In this document: positions 15,074 to 22,535 of the stretch, piece by piece
Numbering within the stretch: the first letter of the stretch is position 1
How the letters are laid out: each line of letters opens with the position of its first letter
Origin: an uncultured Granulosicoccaceae bacterium
Lineage (GTDB): Bacteria > Pseudomonadota > Gammaproteobacteria > Granulosicoccales > Granulosicoccaceae
Assembly (NCBI GenBank): GCA_938028465.1
Contig: CALJAA010000052.1
Span: 1-34,377 of the forward strand
Direction of reading: 5' to 3'
DNA: 34,377 nt
Position numbers and translations under genes: made by a program
Notes under the pieces: model-generated
The model's database searches: none
Told to the model about the DNA's origin: nothing
Seen by the model: the letters and a program-made list of their open reading frames with translations, nothing else

Positions 15074-16255
15074 CTAGCCGTCCACCACCTCAGGCAAACG
15101 TGTAGCTGGCGGTGTATTACGGCTTCTATGAGAACGAACAATACCGTCAATAATCGTCATCCCAATACCCGGTAAATTGCCTTGATGGATACTCTCCAAC
15201 ATATCTTTACCTGGCGAATGTTGTGCTTGGTCGAGCAAAATCATATCCGCTGATTTGCCCACTTCGATAATCCCACTGTTGAGCTCCCGCATGCGGGCAG
15301 TGTTGCCTGTAGCAAAGCAAAAAGCTATTTCAGCCGGTACATTGCCAAGGCTAGATAACATTGCGATCATTCGCAAAATACCTAAGGGTTGTACGCCAGA
15401 ACCAGCAGGGGAATCGGTGCCTAGTATCACTCGTTCCGCTTCTTTTATTTCAAAGGCTGTACGCATAGCAAGCAAACCAGCTCGCTCATTGCCGTTGTGC
15501 ACGATTTCAATACCGCGGCTGCAACTCTCGCACAGGCAGGTAATTTGATTATCAGGCAGAGCAGTATGGCCTCCATTGATGTGACCAATAATATCGGCAT
15601 CGGCTTCAAGCACGGTGTCGGCATCGATTAAACCCGAACCAGGGATAGAAGGCCCTCCCGTATGAATAGTGGATTGAATGCCGTACTTACGAGCCCACTT
15701 AACCATCTGCGCTGCTGTTTCACCGGCCTTAACAGACCCAAGCCCGACTTCACCTAACAACTTAACTCCAGCGTCGGCTAAATCCTTAAAATCATGCTCC
15801 TCCATGCCTTCTTCAAGTACTGGCGCTCCCGCTAACATTTTTACACCAGAAGGGCGGAAATTTTCGTACCACCGTTGCGAAGCAATGGCCATCGCTTTTA
15901 GTCCAACGATATCCTTTGGTCTTCCGGGTGCATGAACTTCACCGGCTGATATCATCGTGGTAACACCACCATGCAAGCACGAATCTATCCAGCCCAATTG
16001 CTGTTGCCGTGGCGTGTAGTCACCAATCACTGGGTGCACATGGCTATCGATTAATCCCGGCGATAGCCAATTGTCATTGGCGTTAACTTTGGTAGTGGCT
16101 TCAGAGGTATCTAACTCTTTTTCGTAACCAATGCTGGAGATAAGCCCGTCTTCACAGATCACGCAATTACCGTCTATCAACGGCTCCTCGAGCTTGCCCG
16201 AAAGGATCTGTGCTATGTTCGTGATAACGAGTTTTTGCTTGGCCGCTGCAGACAT
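15074..16255 (-). CDS. ena: Enamidase-like amidohydrolase
   Basis: 393 residues of the amidohydrolase superfamily (metal-dependent TIM barrel). Probable metal ligands are H72 and H74 (HVHP), bridging E169 (GEVGLG), H198 (IHTGG), H225 (GHINGG) and D281 (GTDSPAGSG). Overall pattern and length match enamidase of E. barkeri, which opens 1,4,5,6-tetrahydro-6-oxonicotinate to 2-formylglutarate and ammonia. The lone cysteines C240, C242 and C245 form a tight cluster that looks unusual. It is divergent from the MarR gene, and its leftward promoter (TTGACC, about 16 bp, TAGTAT) overlaps the operator-like GTATACTA. Together with the hydroxylase and reductase it supports a ring-opening route; other cyclic enamide or lactam substrates remain possible. 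Confidence 0.8.
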   Translation of the reverse strand: MSAAAKQKLVITNIAQILSGKLEEPLIDGNCVICEDGLISSIGYEKELDTSEATTKVNANDNWLSPGLIDSHVHPVIGDYTPRQQQLGWIDSCLHGGVTTMISAGEVHAPGRPKDIVGLKAMAIASQRWYENFRPSGVKMLAGAPVLEEGMEEHDFKDLADAGVKLLGEVGLGSVKAGETAAQMVKWARKYGIQSTIHTGGPSIPGSGLIDADTVLEADADIIGHINGGHTALPDNQITCLCESCSRGIEIVHNGNERAGLLAMRTAFEIKEAERVILGTDSPAGSGVQPLGILRMIAMLSSLGNVPAEIAFCFATGNTARMRELNSGIIEVGKSADMILLDQAQHSPGKDMLESIHQGNLPGIGMTIIDGIVRSHRSRNTPPATRLPEVVDG

Positions 16256-16299
16256 TGGCTTGTCTCAATAATGATTGATAGGGGTAACTCAGATGTTGT

Positions 16300-16313
16300 T
16301 TGTATACTATCAA
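16300..16313. promoter_or_regulatory. Operator-like site between enamidase-like and MarR genes
   Basis: TTGTATACTATCAA contains GTATACTA (16302-16309), identical to the core of the 11.26-kb palindrome. On the leftward strand it overlaps a -10 (TAGTAT) spaced 16 bp from TTGACC; on the rightward strand it lies about 30-45 bp before the MarR start. This suggests repression of the enamidase-like gene and autoregulation. Confidence 0.55.
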
Positions 16314-16344
16314 TATATAAAGATGGGTCAAGTATAGATTTCTC

Positions 16345-16767
16345 ATGGCTGCACCAAAAACTTATATCCTAGAAAACCAAATTGGGCATATCCTGCGAAA
16401 GGTTAGCCAGCGCCACTCTGGGATATTTGCCAATCATATGCCGGCTGATTTAACACCAACGCGTTTTGCTGCAATGGCTAAGCTATTGGAGTGTGGGCCG
16501 TTATCGCAAAATGAATTAGGTCGATTAACCGCGATGGATGTAGCAACAATCAAGGGCGTTGTTGATCGGCTTCGTGTGCGTAAGCTAGTGGACAGTAAAA
16601 AAGACCCAACGGATGCCAGAAGGCAGTTGATCAAGCTTACTCGCAAAGGTGAGGCGTTTATTCAAGCGGCAATACCTGAGGCAGTGACGGTAACTGCTCA
16701 AACGATAGACCCGTTGTCCACGGCTGAGTCGAAGCAACTGATTAAGTTGCTGAATAAATTGTTGTAG
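16345..16767 (+). CDS. MarR-family transcriptional regulator
   Basis: 140 residues. The winged-helix region runs from about 35 to 105: LTPTRFAAMAKLLECGPLSQ, NELGRLTAMDVATIKGVVDR (recognition helix), then the wing DPTDARRQLIKLT. This resembles the MarR subgroup that includes NicR/BpsR, repressors of nicotinate catabolism that respond to 6-hydroxynicotinate. That comparison is from memory and untested. Its likely operators are the GTATACTA palindromes at its own promoter and in the 11.1-11.4 kb divergent region. It would act as a repressor released by the substrate or an early intermediate. ATG at 16345 has no clear ribosome-binding site. Confidence 0.88.
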   Translation: MAAPKTYILENQIGHILRKVSQRHSGIFANHMPADLTPTRFAAMAKLLECGPLSQNELGRLTAMDVATIKGVVDRLRVRKLVDSKKDPTDARRQLIKLTRKGEAFIQAAIPEAVTVTAQTIDPLSTAESKQLIKLLNKLL

Positions 16768-16809
16768 GGATAGTTTTGTTTTCGCTTATAGCCATCCCAC
16801 CTCGATAGT

Positions 16810-16826
16810 GTCATCCCCGCGTAGGC
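16810..16826. repeat. Truncated REP-like element
   Basis: GTCATCCCCGCGTAGGC matches the first 17 bp of the 15005 element at all but one position, then breaks off exactly at the stop codon of the HDAC-like gene. With the 15-kb pair it flanks the enamidase-like/MarR segment. Confidence 0.6.
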
Positions 16827-17939
16827 TTATAAAACTCCGTTAGTCGTCAGCTCTTGTTTCAATCGGCTAATAACCTCGTCGTGAAAAGCATCAGCATAAG
16901 CATCAGGTTGTTGGCCAGCAATTCTGTGTGCCAATGGATCCTCTGCTCGAATAACCGAACCTGACATTTCTTCAAGCATTGCGTGACCACAGAAGGGCAC
17001 ATACATCTCAGAATAACCGCCCTCGTGAGCGGCGACCAATCGACCATCTGTGATATTCATGATTTCTCGTGTCATCAACCTGTAGGTTTCTGGAGAGCAC
17101 ATCATTCTAGATAGTGGATCAAAACCAGAAGCATCGAACCCACAGGCAATCACGACTAAGTCTGCATCAAACTCCTTCAGCTTTGGGATTACTAACTGCT
17201 GCATAGCATTCATGTAGGCCTTATGACCACAACCAGGAGGAAGGGGAATGTTCATGTTGTAGCCTTTGCCAGCACCTTCACCGACAACATCGGTAGCCCC
17301 GGTATCTTGTGGGTAACAATGATCTTGATGAATCGAGATGGTTAAAACATCATCCCGGTTTAAGAAGATGGCTTCAGTGCCATTGCCGTGATGGACATCC
17401 CAATCTACTACGGCAATCTTTTTTGCTAGCTTCTTTTTAAAGACTGATTCAATAGCGATGGCTATATTTGCTAATAAACAAAACCCGTTTGGCCAATCGG
17501 GTAGGCAGTGGTGCCCAGGCGGACGAGAAAGGGCATAAGCATTTCGAGCTTGCCCGTTGAGTACTTGCTCTGCGGCTTCAGTCACTAAGCCTGCTGACAG
17601 AGCTGCAATTTCAAATGAACCTGCTCCAAAAGGTGTGCGCAAGCCTAACTCACCGCCACCTTTGTCTGACATTGATTTAAATTGATCGATGTACTCTTTT
17701 GTGTGTACATCAAGTAGCTCATCCATCGTTGCCGGATCAGCACTCATCATCATAAGTTCGTTAGACAAACCCGTAACATCCATTAGGTTTTTTAATCGGC
17801 GTTTGGTTTCAGGCGCTTCAGGCAAACCCCCTGAAACCATGGGCTGCACTAAGCCCCCAATCGGTGCGATGAATGCATAGTTACCCCCAGCATGCCAAAA
17901 ACACTTTTCGTCCCAAACAAACGCGGTGCCGTTACTCAT
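16827..17939 (-). CDS. Class II HDAC-like zinc amidohydrolase
   Basis: About 370 residues of the histone-deacetylase/acetylpolyamine-amidohydrolase superfamily. The catalytic His pair is in RPPGHH (H143, H144), metal ligands are in DWDVHHGNG (D181, H183) and GFDAS (D269), and the transition-state Tyr is in EGGYSE (Y309). All key residues are present, so it should be active. In bacteria such enzymes remove acyl groups from small amines or amino acids rather than histones. A GTG at 17954 is possible, but ATG at 17939 has AGGA 6 nt upstream. It follows the aconitase-X gene by 43 bp and is probably the last gene of the GlxA-AcnX-HDAC operon. It may deacylate an N-acylated substrate before or after dehydration; that is inference. 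Confidence 0.87.
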   Translation of the reverse strand: MSNGTAFVWDEKCFWHAGGNYAFIAPIGGLVQPMVSGGLPEAPETKRRLKNLMDVTGLSNELMMMSADPATMDELLDVHTKEYIDQFKSMSDKGGGELGLRTPFGAGSFEIAALSAGLVTEAAEQVLNGQARNAYALSRPPGHHCLPDWPNGFCLLANIAIAIESVFKKKLAKKIAVVDWDVHHGNGTEAIFLNRDDVLTISIHQDHCYPQDTGATDVVGEGAGKGYNMNIPLPPGCGHKAYMNAMQQLVIPKLKEFDADLVVIACGFDASGFDPLSRMMCSPETYRLMTREIMNITDGRLVAAHEGGYSEMYVPFCGHAMLEEMSGSVIRAEDPLAHRIAGQQPDAYADAFHDEVISRLKQELTTNGVL

Positions 17940-17982
17940 AGTTATTCCTATCACTTAAGCTGCTTAAATCGTTATTACTACC

Positions 17983-19755
17983 CTAATGCGATAGCCATCG
18001 TGGAGCAAGCGATGAATTGACACCTGTACAGGCTGCAGCAGCACAGGCGGCTAAACTACCAAAGTGCATATCGCGTTTTACCAACGCAGGGCCATAGTGC
18101 GCATACTTTCCAGAGTTGGTCATTAAGAACCGAGCGTTCTTAGGTATGACGGGGTCAGTGATCATGCACCAACAGGTATCTGTTATGAATTCAGCGCCAA
18201 ATGATTCTAGCTGTGCAACGTAACCGAGTTCGTTTGCAGCATTGTGAATATCGCGCCCCATTGTTATTAATAACCGAACCTGATCATGTTTCGTTTTCCC
18301 CTCACACAGTTTCGCAAGCACCTCACACTCCGTAATTGAAAAATGTGGGTTACCTAGGCATACCATATCGACTGTCTGCTTTACCGCAGTGTTCAGCTCT
18401 TTAAAGCTGCGAATGAGTTGATGCTTAGTCACTATTTTGGCGTGTTCAAATAAACCAGTCTTTTTACAGTAGTCATCTGCTAGCTTGGCTTCTGGCGTCA
18501 CCTCACTCATATGAAACATCGATGCGGAAGAGGTTGTTGCGAACGCTGCGCTAAAAGCTTTGAGGTCGTCCATCGAAGGTTGTAACTCCTCAAGCCCGTA
18601 GATCATGGGTATATCGTTTGGAGCTTCAAGGCCAATGTGATAGCCCAGTAGTGGCCAGAAAGCATCATCAGGAGAAACGACGCTCTCTATGTTTACACAA
18701 GCTGTGGGATTGCGCCCGGTATCTAAGTGGCTACCACTATCTGGTGCTCTACCGGTGAGCGCAATAAAGATATCTAGAAAATCAGGGTATTTTTGTGTAC
18801 GCGCACCAATAACGCTATTAGCGAACATCACCGCATTTGATTCTGCCCAAACGATCTGCTCTCCAAACGCAGGTGCTGTGTTCAATAGGTAAGGCGCGCA
18901 GGTATAACTGGCTTGTGCGCCCATGCTCATAAACGCATACCCTAACTGACTGGCTGGTATACCCATACTCTTATCAACACCTTGGTCTTGCCAACGGCGC
19001 TCGTCGATAGATATCGCATTAAGTGTGGTTGGTATTCGAACCTTTGCATTACGCTTAACTAATTCTTGAGCAAACTCTAGGCTAGATGGACCGTGATAAA
19101 TGCAAGCATCGATATGTGCCTGAGTTACATCTATGAGTTTACTTGCACCTTGTATTATTGCGATGCGCAGTATTATTTGCATTGCCATTTGAGCGGCATC
19201 GCCATGGGTACCATCGAGAAATTGCTGATCGAGCACGCTTAGCGACAATTTACTTGTGTCAACATCGTATAATGAATCTGCAGATAGCTTATTTATTGTT
19301 GGAGCTGTTGCTGTATCGCTTGCAAGTTGCAAAGTCGAATTATTAATAGTGACTCGTATGCCAGTTTTAAGCTGGTTCAAATCAGTTGAATCGATGCGCA
19401 GTACGGGTAGTGTTCGATCAAACATTGCTTCAGCAACTAACACGCCTAACGTTAAAATATCTTCCGCTTCAGTGAATACCAGCGCAGCTGGCGCGCAATT
19501 ATTTAAAATTAATTCCAGAAGTGCGCCGCTTCCAGAGCACGAACCGCGACCACTGGGTATCACCAACACCTTATCGCTTACGTTTTCACCATAAAGTGGA
19601 TGACGTTCGTCAATAACGTTACCGTTGAGCGGATCAACGCCGCCCCAAAAGCTAATGCCAACATCTGACACCAGTAGCTCACCGTTTGCGGTCCCGTTTA
19701 CTAGTGCAGAACCGTTTATGAGGCGCTGACCGCATGGCTTTTTTGGATTAGTCAT
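17983..19755 (-). CDS. Aconitase-X family dehydratase, fused small (swivel) and large domains
   Basis: 590 residues. Residues about 10-145 are the DUF126 swivel domain with PSGRGSCSGSGALLE (67-81). Residues about 170-590 are the AcnX catalytic domain, beginning LDQQFLDGTHGDAAQMAMQI, with possible Fe-S or substrate cysteines at C286 (TCAPY), C353 (TACVN) and a C-terminal CWC. Characterised bacterial AcnX enzymes dehydrate cis-3-hydroxy-L-proline; archaeal ones dehydrate mevalonate 5-phosphate. The start overlaps the upstream GlxA-type regulator gene by 8 bp and the HDAC-like gene follows. Substrate here is unknown; a hydroxylated cyclic or branched acid is plausible. No proline racemase or pyrroline reductase gene is visible, so a complete hydroxyproline pathway is not supported within the window. 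Confidence 0.88.
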   Translation of the reverse strand: MTNPKKPCGQRLINGSALVNGTANGELLVSDVGISFWGGVDPLNGNVIDERHPLYGENVSDKVLVIPSGRGSCSGSGALLELILNNCAPAALVFTEAEDILTLGVLVAEAMFDRTLPVLRIDSTDLNQLKTGIRVTINNSTLQLASDTATAPTINKLSADSLYDVDTSKLSLSVLDQQFLDGTHGDAAQMAMQIILRIAIIQGASKLIDVTQAHIDACIYHGPSSLEFAQELVKRNAKVRIPTTLNAISIDERRWQDQGVDKSMGIPASQLGYAFMSMGAQASYTCAPYLLNTAPAFGEQIVWAESNAVMFANSVIGARTQKYPDFLDIFIALTGRAPDSGSHLDTGRNPTACVNIESVVSPDDAFWPLLGYHIGLEAPNDIPMIYGLEELQPSMDDLKAFSAAFATTSSASMFHMSEVTPEAKLADDYCKKTGLFEHAKIVTKHQLIRSFKELNTAVKQTVDMVCLGNPHFSITECEVLAKLCEGKTKHDQVRLLITMGRDIHNAANELGYVAQLESFGAEFITDTCWCMITDPVIPKNARFLMTNSGKYAHYGPALVKRDMHFGSLAACAAAACTGVNSSLAPRWLSH

Positions 19756-20749
19756 TTGATAATCTATTTTTACGGCAAGTATTACGATACTCGATTGGAG
19801 ACTGCGAGCAATGCTTTTTAAATAACCGACGTAATGTGCCTGGATCGTTATAGCCGCAGCGATAGGATATTTGGGTAAAATCTAATTCAGTAATATCCAG
19901 TAGTAATTTGCATTTTTCAATTCTTGCTTTTTGTAGGTACTGATTGGGTGATTCACCAAATGCGGTTTGAAAATAGCGTGTCAGCGTACGAGTACTTACG
20001 GATACATGCTCTGCGATATCGCCAACCCTGATTTCGTTTTCTAAGTTTCGTTGGATCCATGCATCCGCTTGATCAACCACTGGGTTGTTAGTTTTTATCT
20101 GTGATGCAAATAGTTGAGGTGCAGCGCTGCGTTGCTCGTAGTCATCCATCATGTACCGCGACATCGCTTTGGTAAAGCTCTTGCCTGCATAGCGCTCTAC
20201 TAGCTCCGTGCAAAGATCTTGATACCCTTTTACTGGGCCTGAACTCAATATGTTGCCATCTTTGACGCACAAAAGTTGAGTGTTGACATTGATGGCGGGG
20301 TAGCGATCTGTAAACGTGGTTTTAAACCACCACGCTACTGAGACAGATTTATTTTCCATCAGGCCCGCATCAGCTAATAAAAACACACCAACCGAAACCG
20401 CACCGAGAAATTCAAATTCATTTCCTCGACTACGTAACCAGTTAATCAACTGCTGTTGTTTCGAAAGAGCACTAAGAAACTTAGTAGAGGAAGAGGCAGC
20501 AAAAGGAATACAAATGATACCGTCACCCGGTTTTACTAAGTCCAGGTTTCCATCTACCGAGACCGTATACTTATTACTGCATGTGATTGCTTGCCCGCTT
20601 AATGACACGATCTGAACCGAGAATAGATCATCTTTGGATTCCGATAGCAATTTCCATAATACGTTAGCTGTTTTAAAGGTATCAATAGATCCCATTAATG
20701 CATGGCCGCTGCATTCATCCAAACCAATTATTGAGATACGCATAGCCAT
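19748..20749 (-). CDS. GlxA-family transcriptional regulator (DJ-1/PfpI domain plus AraC HTH)
   Basis: 333 residues. Residues 1-190 form a DJ-1/PfpI-like sensor domain. The usual nucleophile-elbow Cys is absent (AVSVGVFLLADAGL), which points to ligand sensing, not catalysis. Residues about 225-325 are an AraC-type double helix-turn-helix (VGDIAEHVSVSTRTLTRYFQ, then YRCGYNDPGTLRRLFKKHC). The gene heads the leftward operon and overlaps the aconitase-X start by 8 bp, so it probably activates its own operon in response to the AcnX/HDAC substrate. Relatives control carnitine, choline, dimethylglycine and arginine use in other bacteria. No GTATACTA site is visible upstream, so this operon looks separate from the MarR regulon. 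ATG at 20749 is the best available start; its ribosome-binding site is poor. Confidence 0.88.
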   Translation of the reverse strand: MAMRISIIGLDECSGHALMGSIDTFKTANVLWKLLSESKDDLFSVQIVSLSGQAITCSNKYTVSVDGNLDLVKPGDGIICIPFAASSSTKFLSALSKQQQLINWLRSRGNEFEFLGAVSVGVFLLADAGLMENKSVSVAWWFKTTFTDRYPAINVNTQLLCVKDGNILSSGPVKGYQDLCTELVERYAGKSFTKAMSRYMMDDYEQRSAAPQLFASQIKTNNPVVDQADAWIQRNLENEIRVGDIAEHVSVSTRTLTRYFQTAFGESPNQYLQKARIEKCKLLLDITELDFTQISYRCGYNDPGTLRRLFKKHCSQSPIEYRNTCRKNRLSND

Positions 20750-20985
20750 TGTGTTTAGGAGCTGGTTAGGAAATCCAATAGGCCATTAACCATCAAGTAC
20801 CAATCTATAGCAGATGACGGTTGGCAAATTATGCACTTATTTTGTCTGTTTATACCCTCTACCGCAACAACTACTCGCGTTATGGTGTTTTATGCAAGCT
20901 GATTGATCGGTATTAGCACTTGAAATATCAGACTGTTGTTTACTTACATTTTTAAACTTAATCCTTATTACTGAGTATTTTTATA

Positions 20986-21411
20986 ATGAAAATAATCGCT
21001 ACAGTTAAATTACTACAAGCGTCACTTATTGCGTCAGCGCTTTTACTATCAACTGCGTCTTTTGCGGGAGAAAAACTGAATAAAGCAGAGATGAATGCCT
21101 TATTAGTAGGAAACTTCATGAAGATCGTTTATATCTACGAAGGCGAGAGTATCGCTATGTGGGAGTACTACCAAAAGGACGGCACAATAGCAGGCAGTAC
21201 TGATAAATGGGGCGACTATAGCGCTACCTACGAAATCAATGACGATGGAGAGATGTGCGTAACGTATGCTTCCGAGGCTTATAACGGCTGTTATGGTTAC
21301 GAACGTATCGCAGACAATACCTATAAGCTAGTTGGACTAACCTGGCCAGAAAATACCACTCTTGATGTGGACATCATCCCTGGCTCTACGAAGAATATAT
21401 CTGCTAACTAG
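20986..21411 (+). CDS. Small exported protein of unknown function
   Basis: 141 residues with a clear Sec signal peptide (KLLQASLIASALLLSTASFA, cut near residue 27). The mature part of about 114 residues is rich in aromatic and acidic residues and has two cysteines in CVTYASEAYNGC that could form a disulfide. The start of the mature region (NKAEMNALLVGNF) and the later MWEYYQKDGTIAG resemble small periplasmic DUF995-like proteins, a weak similarity recalled from memory. It stands alone, with its own upstream region and a strong terminator hairpin shared with the convergent OmpA-type gene. Confidence 0.75.
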   Translation: MKIIATVKLLQASLIASALLLSTASFAGEKLNKAEMNALLVGNFMKIVYIYEGESIAMWEYYQKDGTIAGSTDKWGDYSATYEINDDGEMCVTYASEAYNGCYGYERIADNTYKLVGLTWPENTTLDVDIIPGSTKNISAN

Positions 21412-21440
21412 GTCTAGTTTGAAATCTGTATGAGAATGTC

Positions 21441-21480
21441 ATATCACCCCTGCCCAAAACGAACTCAGCAGGGGTGATAT
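21441..21480. terminator. Bidirectional terminator hairpin
   Basis: ATATCACCCCTGC (21441-21453) pairs perfectly with GCAGGGGTGATAT (21468-21480), a 13-bp GC-rich stem with a 14-nt loop. It lies between two convergent genes. No long U tract follows on either side, but the A/T ends of the stem give short U runs. Confidence 0.75.
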
Positions 21481-21500
21481 GGTTAGCTTACTAGCTTAAT

Positions 21501-22028
21501 TTAAATACCGGTTTGCTTTTCAAAAATGACTTCAACACGGCGATTAGATTGACGACCTTCTAGTGTGTTGTTATCAGCAACTGGTTGTGTTTCACCAAAG
21601 CCTATGGTCTTTATGCGTGATTCAGCAACTCCATAGCTCATCAAAGCATCTTTAACTGATTGCGATCGAGCTTTTGAAAGGGCTAGATTAAATGATTCTG
21701 GGCCAGTGTGATCTGTATGACCTTCAACTACAGCGATGCGCTGTGGATTCTCTTTCAAATAATCAGCAGCTTTTTTCATTGTGCCAGACGCATTTTGGTG
21801 AAGTGTTGCTTCTTCAAAATCGAATAATACGTCATCGATTGTAAGTACCGGACCACGAAATGATTTAGTTAATTCAAATGGAGCGGTATACGCTGGAGTT
21901 GTTGGTTCAACAGGTTGAACTTTTGGTGAGCTTCCACATGCTGTTAGTGTCGCGCTCAATGCAACTAATGCTACTAAACGTAAAGCTGGAGCTTTGTTAA
22001 AGCGAAGAGATGTAGATAGTGTTTTCAT
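21501..22028 (-). CDS. OmpA-family outer-membrane lipoprotein
   Basis: 175 residues. A lipoprotein signal ends at LTAC (lipidated C31), followed by a Pro-rich linker of about 20 residues. The C-terminal OmpA domain (about 60-172) has VEGHTDHTG, NLALSKARSQSVKDAL and GRQSNRRVEV, the residues that bind peptidoglycan diaminopimelate. Likely role: anchoring the outer membrane to peptidoglycan. It resembles Pal-like or YiaD-like proteins. No tol genes are adjacent, so it is not clearly Pal. Upstream is a long non-coding stretch with an inverted repeat. Confidence 0.87.
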   Translation of the reverse strand: MKTLSTSLRFNKAPALRLVALVALSATLTACGSSPKVQPVEPTTPAYTAPFELTKSFRGPVLTIDDVLFDFEEATLHQNASGTMKKAADYLKENPQRIAVVEGHTDHTGPESFNLALSKARSQSVKDALMSYGVAESRIKTIGFGETQPVADNNTLEGRQSNRRVEVIFEKQTGI

Positions 22029-22535
22029 GTCAACCTCAAAATTGGTGAATATAAATAGTGTTTGTTACGTATCGATGTTTCTCACTGTTCAAGATTGCTA
22101 GCGGCCCGAATGCAATCAACATAACGTAAACCTTTCATTGCCGAACATCCATGATCGACGTTTGAAGATAGGCAAATTAAATCGAATCAAGGGTTTGCGT
22201 GTTCACCGTGGTAAATACCACGACAGAAGACGGTAATGTTTAGCCCAATTTCAAGGAAAGAATGAGAAGTGAATCAAAATGAAAACGTGACTGATTCCAA
22301 ATTGTTTTCGGCTCGGGTTGACGGTGATACCTCTGGAATAAGCCACCTGAGTGTCGATGCATCGCCGATAAGACTCGAATGTTGCCCTTCACATTATCAA
22401 CAGACGGGCGGTTTTGGAGTTCCGTCGTTTTGAAGGGGTATATCAGAGCCTAAATCCACGCACCATAGATCTGTTCGATCACTCAGATGCACGGTATAAT
22501 GGGCTGATTAACACATAGAGAGCGTTTATCCCTCA
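22029..22535. other. Divergent 507-bp intergenic region (lipoprotein / dehydratase)
   Basis: It contains a 16-bp inverted repeat CGTGGTAAATACCACG (22207-22222; 7-bp arms, AA centre), which is operator- or hairpin-like. It also contains a 54-codon GTG-started frame at 22269-22433 preceded by AAGGAA, without recognisable features and probably chance. A promoter-like TATAAT (22495-22500) precedes the dehydratase gene. Nothing else is recognisable. Confidence 0.5.
22495..22500 (+). promoter_or_regulatory. -10 element of the IlvD-like dehydratase gene
   Basis: A consensus TATAAT lies 35 bp before the ATG and would give a leader of about 29 nt. The corresponding -35 region (around TGTTCG, 22472-22477) is poor, so an activator may be needed. 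Confidence 0.45.

Noticed and set aside
220-16767. Pseudomonas-type aerobic nicotinate pathway (maleamate route)
   Set aside because: No 6-hydroxynicotinate monooxygenase, 2,5-dihydroxypyridine dioxygenase, maleamate amidase or maleate isomerase gene is present; the enzymes seen fit a reductive route.
16827-17939. A true histone deacetylase
   Set aside because: Bacterial members of this superfamily act on small acylated compounds; the operon context with a dehydratase supports metabolism.
17983-19755. AcnX as the dimethylmalate dehydratase step of nicotinate fermentation
   Set aside because: That enzyme belongs to the classical aconitase/LeuCD family, not AcnX, and this operon has its own regulator and no GTATACTA site.
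22269-22433. 54-codon GTG frame upstream of the IlvD-like gene
   Set aside because: AAGGAA is nearby, but the composition is unremarkable, there is no family resemblance, and it lies in a long non-coding gap; evidence is too thin.
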